DNA from: JAKALQ01 sp963978265
Lineage (GTDB): Bacteria; Actinomycetota; Actinomycetes; S36-B12; UBA5976
DNA: 5,498 bases
Assembly (NCBI GenBank): GCA_963978265.1
Contig: CAXBQV010000101.1
Span: 1-5,498, forward strand
Direction: 5' to 3'
A model generated the notes under the pieces. The model was not told the DNA's origin. It saw nothing but the letters and a program-made list of their open reading frames with translations, and did no database searches. Positions within the stretch are counted from its first letter, which is position 1, and every line of letters begins with the position of its first letter. The position numbers and the translations under genes are program-made. This document shows, one piece after another, positions 1 to 5,498 of this stretch.

Positions 1-202
1 CCGCTTTGGTGAGATCGAGGAACGTGCTGCGCTTGCCGTGGCTCGTGTCCATCACGTGCTCGGGTACTTGCGGCAGATGTTTCGCGGTCACCATCAGCAC
101 GTCGGCGCCGTCTTCCGCGAGCGTGCGCGCGGCGATCGGTCCCGCGAGAATGCGCGTGAGATCGAGCACCTTGATGCCGGCGAGTGCCTGGTTGAGCGAC
201 AT
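1..202 (-). CDS. CoA-transferase family III (CaiB/BaiF-like), N-terminal part, cut by window edge
   Basis: The minus strand from ATG at 202 reads 67 codons without a stop to the window edge: MSLNQALAGIKVLDLTRILA, then GPIAARTLAEDGADVLMV, and later DTSHGKRSTFLDL. The LAGIKVLDLTR.LAGP..ARTLAE.GADV block and the GKRS.FLDL block are hallmarks of family III CoA-transferases, which move CoA between carboxylic acids (carnitine, formyl/oxalyl, bile acid and racemase-type members). The short spacing between the two blocks and the wording DT.HGKRS.FLDL recall the second half of longer (about 470-residue) members of the family. The catalytic aspartate lies beyond the edge, and the substrate cannot be told. 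The gene starts 6 bases after the exporter stop, in the same reading frame, with only a weak GAG upstream. Either it is a normal gene with a close start, or it is an N-terminally shortened one created at a deletion junction. Confidence 0.8.
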   Translation of the reverse strand, partial: MSLNQALAGIKVLDLTRILAGPIAARTLAEDGADVLMVTAKHLPQVPEHVMDTSHGKRSTFLDLTKA

Positions 203-208
203 GCGCGA

Positions 209-1012
209 TCACTCGATCCGGATGCCGGTATCGCGGACGCGTGCTGCCCGGGCTGCAAACGCCTCCGCATCGGTTCCGGTATGCCCGTACAGCTTCACGA
301 GCAAGGCGCCCGCTACGTTGAATCGTTCGGTCATGGCGGTGCTCATGTCCGAATTGAGACTGAGCTGCTCCCGCGTGAGTGCTGCAATGCGACCGCCGAT
401 GAGTCGGGCTGGCAACAGGAAGAGCGGGACGAGCACCAACGACATCACCGTGATCTGCCACGACAGCGAGAACATCGCGATCAGGATCGCACCGAGCGAC
501 ACGAGGTTCCCGATAACACCGTTCAAGGTCGAAGTGAACGCTTGCTGGGCACCGAGGACGTCACCATTCAGGCGTGACACCAGCGCGCCGGTCTGGGTGC
601 GGGTGAAGAAGGCGATGGACTGGCGCTGGACGTGTCTGAATACCTCGGTCCGGAGGTCGTAGATGAGGCCCTCCCCGATGGTTGCAAAAAGCCATCGTCC
701 GAGGATGCCAGCACCGACTTCGAATGCGCTGAGGACGGCGAGCAATACGGCGCCGGAGACGACGATGCTGGCTGCGCCGGCAGCGACTCCCTGATCCACG
801 ATGCGTTTGATGAGGAGCGGTTGCGCTACCACCAAACTTGCGTCGACCACGATCAGGGCAATGACAGCTGTGATGCGTGCTCGATACGGGAACGCGTAGC
901 GGAGCACCCGACGCCACGTGTCGTTCTTCAGTCGTTGTTCATTGACACTGCGATCACGCGAATAGGAGCGCAACTGCATGAAGGCTCCACTGGGCCCGCC
1001 GAGCGTACTCAT
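209..1012 (-). CDS. ABC exporter half-transporter, truncated within the transmembrane domain
   Basis: The protein resembles the N-terminal part of actinobacterial type IV ABC exporters (MsbA/Sav1866-like: six helices, then an ATPase domain, about 600 residues). Here only 267 residues exist. Visible are a polar N-terminus with SRDRSVNEQ (19-26), likely membrane helices near 46-68, 83-105, 164-182 and 185-205, the first coupling-helix region IGEGLIYDLRTEVFRHVQR (112-130), TRTQTGALVSRLNGDV (137-152), and MTERFNVAGALLVKLYG (227-243). The sequence then ends at RVRDTGIRIE with TGA. Relatives continue into helices 5-6 and then Walker A, signature and Walker B; none of these is present, and what follows is a different gene. 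The start at 1012 is preferred over 1048 because it forms ATGA with the ABC-F stop and has TGGTGG seven bases upstream. The substrate is unknown. As it stands the product cannot hydrolyse ATP, so this is probably a remnant or an assembly artefact. Confidence 0.85.
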   Translation of the reverse strand: MSTLGGPSGAFMQLRSYSRDRSVNEQRLKNDTWRRVLRYAFPYRARITAVIALIVVDASLVVAQPLLIKRIVDQGVAAGAASIVVSGAVLLAVLSAFEVGAGILGRWLFATIGEGLIYDLRTEVFRHVQRQSIAFFTRTQTGALVSRLNGDVLGAQQAFTSTLNGVIGNLVSLGAILIAMFSLSWQITVMSLVLVPLFLLPARLIGGRIAALTREQLSLNSDMSTAMTERFNVAGALLVKLYGHTGTDAEAFAARAARVRDTGIRIE

Positions 1013-2601
1013 GCCAATGCCACCAAATCTGCGTAATCCTGGGACCACAGATCCTCGACACCGTCGGGCAGGAGCAGCACCCGTTCGGGGTTGAGCGCCG
1101 AAACCGCGCCTTCGTCGTGAGTGACGAGTACAACGGCGCCTTCATAAGAGCTCAGTGCTTTCAGGATCTCCTCGCGAGATGCCGGGTCCAGATTGTTCGT
1201 GGGCTCGTCGAGCAGGAGCACGTTTGCACTGCTGACGACCAAGGTCGCGAGTGCGAGCCTCGTTTTCTCGCCACCACTGAGCACCCCGGCAGGCTTGTGC
1301 ACATCGTCTCCCGAGAAGAGGAAGGAGCCGAGGATGTTGCGACATTCGGTTTCCGACATGTCCGATGCGGCGCTCTGCATGTTCTCCAACACAGTGCGGT
1401 CGGCGTCCAGGGTTTCGTGCTCCTGTGCGTAGTACGCAAGCTTGAGTCCGTGGCCCGGCTGAACTTCTCCGGTATCTGCCGCATCCACCCCTGCAAGCAT
1501 GCGTAACAACGTAGTCTTCCCTGCGCCGTTCAGTCCGAGGATCACCACCCTGCTCCCTTTGTCGATGGCGAGATCCACATCTGTGAACACTTCGAGCGAT
1601 CCGTAGCTCTTCGACAAGCCACTTGCCGTCAATGGTGTCTTGCCACATGGAGCGGGCTTCGGGAAACGGAGGCTCGCCACGCGATCCTGCCGACGCTCTG
1701 CCTCGAGTCCGGCAAGCAGGCGTTCCGCTCGCTTGTCCATCGATTGCGCAGCACGAGCCTTGGTGGCTTTCGCTCGCATTTTGTCCGCCTGTGATTGCAG
1801 GGCTTGCGCCTGCCGTTCAGTGTTCGCCCGCTCACGCTTGCGACGACGTTCGTCGGCTTCACGTTGCGCGAGGTAAGCCTTCCATCCCATGTTGTAGACG
1901 TCGATCACGCATCGGTTTGCGTCGAGGTAGAACACTTTGTTCACGACGGTTTCCACCAGGTTGACGTCGTGACTGATGACGATCAGCCCGCCGGAGTATT
2001 TCGAAAGGAAGTCGCGCAACCATGAGATCGAGTCGGCATCCAGATGGTTGGTTGGTTCGTCGAGCAGGAGCGTTTCCGCGCCGCTGAACAGGATTCGGGA
2101 CAGCTCGATGCGTCGGCGCTGGCCGCCGGACAGCGTGTGCAGCGGCTGTTCCAACACCCTCGTCGGCAGACCGAGGCTGGTGGCAATCGCTGCCGCTTCG
2201 GATTCGGCTGCGTACCCTCCGGCGGCGAGGAACTCAGCCTCGGCGTTCGCGTAGCGACGCATGGCCCGGTCACGATCTGCCGAATCGGCCATTGCCTGCT
2301 CCGCAGCACGTAATCGCCGGAGGGTGTCGTCCAGACCTCGCGCCGAAAGGATTCGATCCCGGGCAAGCACTTCCAGATCGCCGGTGCGCGGATCCTGCGG
2401 CAGGTAGCCGACGGTACCGGTGCGCGTGACGGATCCCGCAGATGGCGGCATCTCACCCGCGAGCACTTTCGTGAGAGTGGTTTTGCCGGCACCGTTGCGC
2501 CCGACGAGCCCGACCCGATCTCCGTTGGCAACGCGGAGGTTCACGTGTTCCAGGAGCAGTCGCGCGCCCACGCGCAGTTCGAGTTCCTGAACGGCAATCA
2601 C
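1009..2601 (-). CDS. ABC-F family ATPase (Rv1473-like), ribosome-associated
   Basis: ABC-F proteins are soluble twin-ATPase proteins without membrane segments; characterised members bind the ribosomal E site and act in translation or in protection from ribosome-targeting antibiotics. This 530-residue protein has a complete first domain: Walker A GRNGAGKT (34-41), LSGGQ (157-161), Walker B TLLLDEPTNHLD (177-188, E182) and H211. A highly charged linker follows (about 240-315, rich in R, K, E, Q and A, likely helical). The second domain is also complete: GLNGAGKT (356-363), LSGGE (441-445), VLLLDEPTNNLD (461-472, E466) and H495. The N-terminal MIAVQELELRVGARLLL, GYLPQDPRTGDL and the C-terminal DLWSQDYADLVALA closely recall M. 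tuberculosis Rv1473, which has been discussed for macrolide tolerance; function here is inferred. The start is a GTG: an in-frame TAG at 2613-2611 lies just four codons upstream, and no other start lies between. It follows sufT by 25 bases and overlaps the exporter start as ATGA. Confidence 0.94.
   Translation of the reverse strand: MIAVQELELRVGARLLLEHVNLRVANGDRVGLVGRNGAGKTTLTKVLAGEMPPSAGSVTRTGTVGYLPQDPRTGDLEVLARDRILSARGLDDTLRRLRAAEQAMADSADRDRAMRRYANAEAEFLAAGGYAAESEAAAIATSLGLPTRVLEQPLHTLSGGQRRRIELSRILFSGAETLLLDEPTNHLDADSISWLRDFLSKYSGGLIVISHDVNLVETVVNKVFYLDANRCVIDVYNMGWKAYLAQREADERRRKRERANTERQAQALQSQADKMRAKATKARAAQSMDKRAERLLAGLEAERRQDRVASLRFPKPAPCGKTPLTASGLSKSYGSLEVFTDVDLAIDKGSRVVILGLNGAGKTTLLRMLAGVDAADTGEVQPGHGLKLAYYAQEHETLDADRTVLENMQSAASDMSETECRNILGSFLFSGDDVHKPAGVLSGGEKTRLALATLVVSSANVLLLDEPTNNLDPASREEILKALSSYEGAVVLVTHDEGAVSALNPERVLLLPDGVEDLWSQDYADLVALA
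1020..1025 (-). promoter_or_regulatory. Ribosome binding site of the ABC exporter fragment
   Basis: TGGTGG on the minus strand lies seven bases before the ATG at 1012, within the last codons of the ABC-F gene. It is a moderate Shine-Dalgarno match and favours the start at 1012, which also overlaps the ABC-F stop as ATGA. Confidence 0.45.
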
Positions 2602-2626
2602 GCGGCGAGCCTACGCGGCAGGTCGA

Positions 2627-2941
2627 TCAGACATTGAATCCGAGTGCGCGCATCATCTCGCGTCCGTCGGCGGTGATCTTGTCAGGCCCCCACGGCGGCA
2701 TCCACACCCAATTGATGCGGAAATCAGCGACATGGCCGTCGAGCGCTGCGCGGGTTTGATCCTCGATCACATCCGTCAACGGACAGGCGGCCGACGTCAA
2801 GGTCATGTCGACGGTGGCGATGTTGTCGTCGTCAACATGCACTCCGTATACGAGGCCGAGATCGACGACGTTAATCCCAAGCTCAGGATCCACAACATCC
2901 TTCAGCAGCTCAACGACATCGACCGGATGCGCCTTCTCCAT
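2627..2941 (-). CDS. sufT: SufT, DUF59/MIP18-family Fe-S maturation factor
   Basis: SufT-type proteins help Fe-S cluster maturation or delivery, and in Actinobacteria the gene closes the SUF operon (the M. tuberculosis counterpart, from memory, is Rv1466). The protein is 104 residues and consists of one DUF59 domain. Visible family marks are VDPELGINVVDLGLVY (17-32), a conserved cysteine in SAACPLTD (C53), and the C-terminal block WVWMPPWGPDKIT (78-90) followed by MRALGF. The exact biochemical role of SufT is less settled than that of the other Suf proteins, so 'assembly or carrier factor' is the safe statement. The start at 2941 is chosen because GAGGAAGG lies seven bases upstream and the residues from there match the family; the longer in-frame start at 3010 would overlap sufU by 23 codons. 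It follows the sufU stop after two bases. Confidence 0.93.
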   Translation of the reverse strand: MEKAHPVDVVELLKDVVDPELGINVVDLGLVYGVHVDDDNIATVDMTLTSAACPLTDVIEDQTRAALDGHVADFRINWVWMPPWGPDKITADGREMMRALGFNV

Positions 2942-2943
2942 GG

Positions 2944-3384
2944 TTATGCCTTCCTCGCTATTGCGGCTGCTGCGGCGTCCTTGTACGCCATCCAGCCGAG
3001 CAGTGCACATTTGACCCGGGCGGGATACTTTGACACTCCGTGGAACGCCACTGCATCCTCGAGCAGCGCCTCGTTCGGTTCGCCGGCACCCTGCGTCTGC
3101 ATCATGGTTCCGAAAGCGTCCGCGACGCGCATCGCATCCGCGTATGACCTGCCATTGATGAGGTCGAACATCATTGATGCACTCGCCTGCGAGATGGAAC
3201 AGCCCTGGTTTTCGTACGAGATGCTGAATCCGCCCTCGTCTCCGGCAACTCGCAACGTGATTTCGTCGCCACAGGTCGGGTTGACGTGGTGCACCTCGGC
3301 ATCGAAAGGAGCCTTCAATCCCTTGCCCTGCGGATGCTTGTAATGGTCGAGGATGAGTTCCTGATACATCGATTCGAGTTGCAT
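2944..3384 (-). CDS. sufU: SufU, zinc-dependent sulfur acceptor (IscU-like fold)
   Basis: SufU accepts persulfide sulfur from SufS and passes it on to the SufBCD scaffold; in Gram-positive bacteria it is a zinc-bound sulfur transferase rather than a scaffold like IscU. The protein is 146 residues, the family's usual length. The four expected zinc ligands are present: C38 and D40 in NPTCGD, C62 in GCSISQAS, and C126 in RVKCALLGW, matching C41, D43, C66 and C128 of B. subtilis SufU. The N-terminus MYQELILDHYKHPQG is also typical. I place the start at 3384 because it overlaps the sufS stop as TGATG, has AAGGTGG six bases upstream, and gives the family length. An in-frame ATG at 3516 would add 44 residues that only mirror sufS coding sequence. 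The TAA stop lies two bases before sufT. Confidence 0.96.
   Translation of the reverse strand: MQLESMYQELILDHYKHPQGKGLKAPFDAEVHHVNPTCGDEITLRVAGDEGGFSISYENQGCSISQASASMMFDLINGRSYADAMRVADAFGTMMQTQGAGEPNEALLEDAVAFHGVSKYPARVKCALLGWMAYKDAAAAAIARKA
2949..2956 (-). promoter_or_regulatory. Ribosome binding site of sufT
   Basis: GAGGAAGG on the minus strand lies seven bases before the ATG at 2941, within the last codons of sufU. It is the strongest Shine-Dalgarno match in the window and fixes the sufT start at 2941 instead of 3010. Confidence 0.7.
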
Positions 3385-4664
3385 CACGCCACCTTGAAGA
3401 ATCGTTGGGCTTCGCGGATGGCGGCCGCCAGCGACGTCACATCGTTCAGGTCGTTGTAGAGGTAGAACGTTGCTCGAGTTGTCGCGGGCACGCCGAAGCG
3501 GCGGCACAATGGCCACGCACAGTGGTGCCCTACTCGGACAGCGACACCCTGATCATCGAGCACTTGCCCGACGTCGTGGGGATGCAGATCGCGGACCGTG
3601 AACGAAACTGCACTGCCTCGTTGCACATTCTCGGTAGGACCTATCACACGGACACCGTCGATCTCGCCGAGCGCCGCCAATGCCGCTTCGGTCAAGACGT
3701 GCTCATGCTCCGCGATCCGGTGCATGCCGATGCGTTCAAGATATTCGACAGCCGCGGCCAGCCCAACCGCCTGTGCGATGTTGGGCACACCCGCTTCGAA
3801 CTTCTGCGGCGCACGTGCGAATGTCGAACGATCCATGGCAACGGTCTCGATCATCGAGCCGCCAGTGAGGAATGGCGGCATCGCATCAAGCAGCTCACGC
3901 GTTGCCCACAGGCAGCCGATACCGGTCGGGCCAAGCATCTTGTGCCCCGACCACGCGATGGCATCGACATCGAGCGTCCGAACACTCACGGGCATATGCG
4001 GAACCGACTGACAGGCGTCGAGGAAGACGAACGCTCCGACCCGGCGAGCTGCGGCAACCACATCAGCAACCGGATTCACGGTGCCGAGCAGATTGCTCTG
4101 ATGCGTGAAACTCAGAATCACTGTGCGATCGTCGATGATCCGTTCGATGTCACCGAGATCGAGACGCCCGTTGTCGTCGACGCCGATCCATCGGAGTTGT
4201 GCTCCGGTCTTATCTGCGAGTTCTTGCCACGGGAGCAGGTTTGCGTGGTGTTCCATCTCAGTGACCACGATGTTGTGCGAGGGCGTGAGTACAAACCGTT
4301 CATCACCGTGCCAGCGGCCGTGAGCGGCTTTGGCGGTTGCAGACGAGAACGCATGTGCCAGCAGATTCAGCGACTCGGTGGCGTTCTTGGTGAAAACGAG
4401 TTCGTCCGGCTCACCACCGACGAAGGTCGCGATCGTTCGCCGCGCATTCTCATACGCGATGGTCGCTTCTTCGGCAAGCTGATGGGCACCTCGATGCGCA
4501 GCCGCATTGTGGCGCTCGTAGAACTCCCGCTCGGCATTGAGCACAGGAAGCGGCTTCTGCGACGTCGCTCCCGAATCAAGGTAGACCAGTCCCCGCCCGT
4601 CACGCACGGTTCGTGACAGGATGGGAAAGTCCGCTTTGATCGCGGCGACGTCGAGATGCGTCAT
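3384..4664 (-). CDS. sufS: SufS, group II cysteine desulfurase
   Basis: This PLP-dependent enzyme converts L-cysteine to L-alanine and holds the released sulfur as a persulfide for transfer to SufU. Its 426 residues are slightly longer than the usual 405-420. Visible features are the N-terminal VYLDSGATSQKP (27-38), TEMEHHANLLPWQ (135-147) with the histidine that stacks on PLP, FLDACQSVPH (214-223) with D216 and Q219 for the cofactor, the Schiff-base lysine in SGHKMLGPTG (K242), and the persulfide cysteine in RVGHHCAWPL (C382). H363 in the HPHD stretch lies 19 residues before C382, the spacing of the Bacillus subtilis SufS histidine (H342) that swaps onto the SufU zinc, so this SufS looks fitted to a SufU partner. 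The ATG at 4664 forms TGATG with the sufC stop, and the end forms TGATG with sufU, indicating tight coupling. An AAGG four bases before the ATG is only a weak ribosome site. Confidence 0.97.
   Translation of the reverse strand: MTHLDVAAIKADFPILSRTVRDGRGLVYLDSGATSQKPLPVLNAEREFYERHNAAAHRGAHQLAEEATIAYENARRTIATFVGGEPDELVFTKNATESLNLLAHAFSSATAKAAHGRWHGDERFVLTPSHNIVVTEMEHHANLLPWQELADKTGAQLRWIGVDDNGRLDLGDIERIIDDRTVILSFTHQSNLLGTVNPVADVVAAARRVGAFVFLDACQSVPHMPVSVRTLDVDAIAWSGHKMLGPTGIGCLWATRELLDAMPPFLTGGSMIETVAMDRSTFARAPQKFEAGVPNIAQAVGLAAAVEYLERIGMHRIAEHEHVLTEAALAALGEIDGVRVIGPTENVQRGSAVSFTVRDLHPHDVGQVLDDQGVAVRVGHHCAWPLCRRFGVPATTRATFYLYNDLNDVTSLAAAIREAQRFFKVA
3391..3397 (-). promoter_or_regulatory. Ribosome binding site of sufU
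   Basis: AAGGTGG on the minus strand sits six bases before the ATG at 3384, inside the last codons of sufS. It differs from the Shine-Dalgarno consensus AGGAGG by one base. It supports the 146-residue form of SufU over a start at 3516. Confidence 0.6.
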
Positions 4665-5428
4665 CAGGCCTTGACACCGACGAATTGCTCGTAACCGGCC
4701 TCGTCGATTGCCTTCGCGACTTCCGCGCCACCCTCGTGGATGATGCGGCCTTCACTGAAGACGTGCACGAAGTCCACCGGAATATGTCGCAGCAAGCGGG
4801 ACGTGTGCGTGATGAGGAGCACGCCCGTGCTGCCCGTCTCGCGCACCCGATTGACACCATCTGAGACGACCTTGAGCGCATCGACGTCGAGACCGGAGTC
4901 CGTTTCATCGAGCACGGCCATCTTCGGCTTCAGGAGTTCCATCTGCAGGATTTCGTGACGTTTCCGCTCGCCACCGGAGAACCCTTCGTTCACACTACGT
5001 TCGGCGAATGCCTGGTCGATCTGCAGATCGGTCATCGCCCCTCGCATCTCCTTGATCCATTCTCGGAGCTTCGGAGCTTCACCACGAACAGCGGTGACTG
5101 CGGTGCGAAGGAAGTTGCTCACCGAAACACCTGGGACATCGACCGGGTACTGCATCGCCAGGAAGAGGCCAGCACGAGCACGCTCATCGACCGTCATGTC
5201 CAGCACGTTCTCGCCGTCAAGCTTGATGCTGCCCTGGGTTACTTCGTATTTCGGGTGACCGGCGATTGTGTAGGCCAGCGTGGACTTGCCAGAGCCGTTG
5301 TGCCCCATGATGGCGTGCGTCTCCCCCGAACGGACCGTGAGATTGACACCTTTGAGGATCTCCTTTGGACCGTTTTCGGTCTCGACACGCACATGGAGGT
5401 CGCGGATTTCGAGTGTTGACATGTTCAT
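4664..5428 (-). CDS. sufC: SufC, Fe-S cluster assembly ATPase
   Basis: This is a cytosolic ABC-type ATPase that partners with SufB and SufD; ATP-driven dimerisation of SufC remodels the SufBCD scaffold on which Fe-S clusters are built. The protein has 254 residues, a normal SufC length. Visible motifs are Walker A GHNGSGKST (42-50), a Q-loop glutamine in AMQYP (Q93), signature FSGGERKR (150-157), Walker B MAVLDETDSGLD (170-181, catalytic E175) and the switch histidine in ITHTS (H208). The DETDSGLD form of Walker B and the AMQYP.DVPGV stretch are typical of SufC and separate it from ordinary transporter ATPases. The start at 5428 overlaps the upstream TGA as ATGA; a second ATG two codons in (5422) is an equally possible start, as neither has a strong Shine-Dalgarno sequence. 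The stop shares one base with the sufS start. Confidence 0.97.
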   Translation of the reverse strand: MNMSTLEIRDLHVRVETENGPKEILKGVNLTVRSGETHAIMGHNGSGKSTLAYTIAGHPKYEVTQGSIKLDGENVLDMTVDERARAGLFLAMQYPVDVPGVSVSNFLRTAVTAVRGEAPKLREWIKEMRGAMTDLQIDQAFAERSVNEGFSGGERKRHEILQMELLKPKMAVLDETDSGLDVDALKVVSDGVNRVRETGSTGVLLITHTSRLLRHIPVDFVHVFSEGRIIHEGGAEVAKAIDEAGYEQFVGVKA

Positions 5429-5498
5429 CCAATCTCGACGTACGCCACAGCGGCGCCGTCCGGGTCTTCGATGCTGACAGGAAATGTTCTGATCGGCC
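5425..5498 (-). CDS. Rieske-type [2Fe-2S] ferredoxin of the SUF operon, C-terminal end only (partial)
   Basis: Only the last 23 codons are in the window, ending in TGA at 5427-5425. The visible peptide is PIRTFPVSIEDPDG, then AAVAYVEIG. The 'P-(I/V)-R-T-(F/Y)-P-V-x-(I/V)-E-D' pattern followed by a short beta strand resembles the tail of small Rieske ferredoxins (bacterial NirD/dioxygenase-ferredoxin type). In actinobacterial SUF operons a Rieske gene commonly sits between sufD and sufC, which is exactly this position. The iron-sulfur ligands (CxH and CxxH) lie outside the window, so the call rests on this tail and on context. The alternative is the C-terminus of SufD, which usually ends in a charged helix rather than this strand-like tail. 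Its stop overlaps the sufC start as ATGA, implying co-translation. Confidence 0.6.
   Translation of the reverse strand, partial: PIRTFPVSIEDPDGAAVAYVEIG

Noticed and set aside
6..662. Overlapping plus-strand open frames (218 and 179 residues) opposite the exporter and CoA-transferase
   Set aside because: They cover both minus-strand genes and the junction without matching any family. Their translations are low-complexity R/S/A-rich, as expected of shadow frames.
1013..1048. Exporter start at 1048
   Set aside because: The 12 extra residues overlap the ABC-F C-terminus; the ATGA overlap and the TGGTGG site favour 1012.
2602..2626. Possible terminator or promoter in the sufT/ABC-F gap
   Set aside because: The 25 bases show no stem followed by a T-run and no convincing -10/-35 pair; the gap is too short to hold a full promoter without reaching into sufT.
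2942..3010. Upstream extension of SufT to an ATG at 3010
   Set aside because: It would overlap sufU by 23 codons with no family similarity. The strong GAGGAAGG site supports 2941.
3385..3516. Upstream extension of SufU to an ATG at 3516
   Set aside because: The 44 extra residues are out-of-frame sufS coding sequence. SufU homologues begin near MQLESMYQE, and a good ribosome site precedes 3384.
3405..4616. 403-residue open frame on the plus strand, opposite sufS
   Set aside because: It lies entirely antisense to sufS, a gene with every catalytic residue in place. The translation has no recognisable domain and an odd composition (many C, H and R). Long antisense frames are common in GC-rich coding DNA.
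1..5498. CRISPR arrays, tRNA or rRNA genes, insertion sequences, defence or toxin systems
   Set aside because: Nearly every base is accounted for by recognised genes on the minus strand. I saw no regularly spaced repeats, inverted-repeat ends, transposase motifs or tRNA-like folds.

Overview
This window is an all-minus-strand gene cluster, and everything in it reads right to left. In transcription order it holds: the last codons of a Rieske-type ferredoxin (probable), sufC, sufS, sufU, a sufT/DUF59 gene, an ABC-F ATPase, the front part of an ABC exporter, and the beginning of a family III CoA-transferase cut off by the left edge. The order Rieske-sufC-sufS-sufU-sufT is the one known from actinobacterial SUF operons. 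The protein sequences (SufS with HHCAWPL around its active cysteine, a zinc-type SufU, an ABC-F of the Mycobacterium Rv1473 type) also point to Actinobacteria. Base composition looks moderately GC-rich by eye, roughly 60%. That would fit a lower-GC actinobacterial lineage or an environmental genome, but I cannot name a genus.

Region 2627-5498 is the iron-sulfur cluster assembly block. SufS takes sulfur from cysteine, SufU accepts it at a zinc site, and SufC is the ATPase of the SufBCD scaffold (sufB and sufD should lie just beyond the right edge). SufT helps cluster maturation or delivery. The junctions are extremely tight: ATGA between Rieske and sufC, TGATG at sufC/sufS and at sufS/sufU, and 2 bases between sufU and sufT. 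This suggests one transcript with translational coupling. No promoter or terminator is visible inside the block.

Region 209-2601 holds two ABC-superfamily genes. The ABC-F protein (GTG start, 25 bases after sufT) is complete, with two intact nucleotide-binding domains, and is a soluble ribosome-associated type of protein. It overlaps the next gene by ATGA. That next gene is a half-size ABC exporter that stops at 267 residues, inside its transmembrane domain and before any ATP-binding domain.

Region 1-202 encodes the start of a CoA-transferase family III protein, 6 bases after the exporter's stop and in the same reading frame. The abrupt exporter end next to this unrelated enzyme is the one real anomaly in the window. 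It may be a deletion junction, a natural truncation, or an assembly misjoin. Apart from that, I see a well-recognised conserved operon and no undescribed system. No RNA gene, CRISPR array, insertion sequence or long intergenic region was found; the largest gene-free gap is 25 bases.
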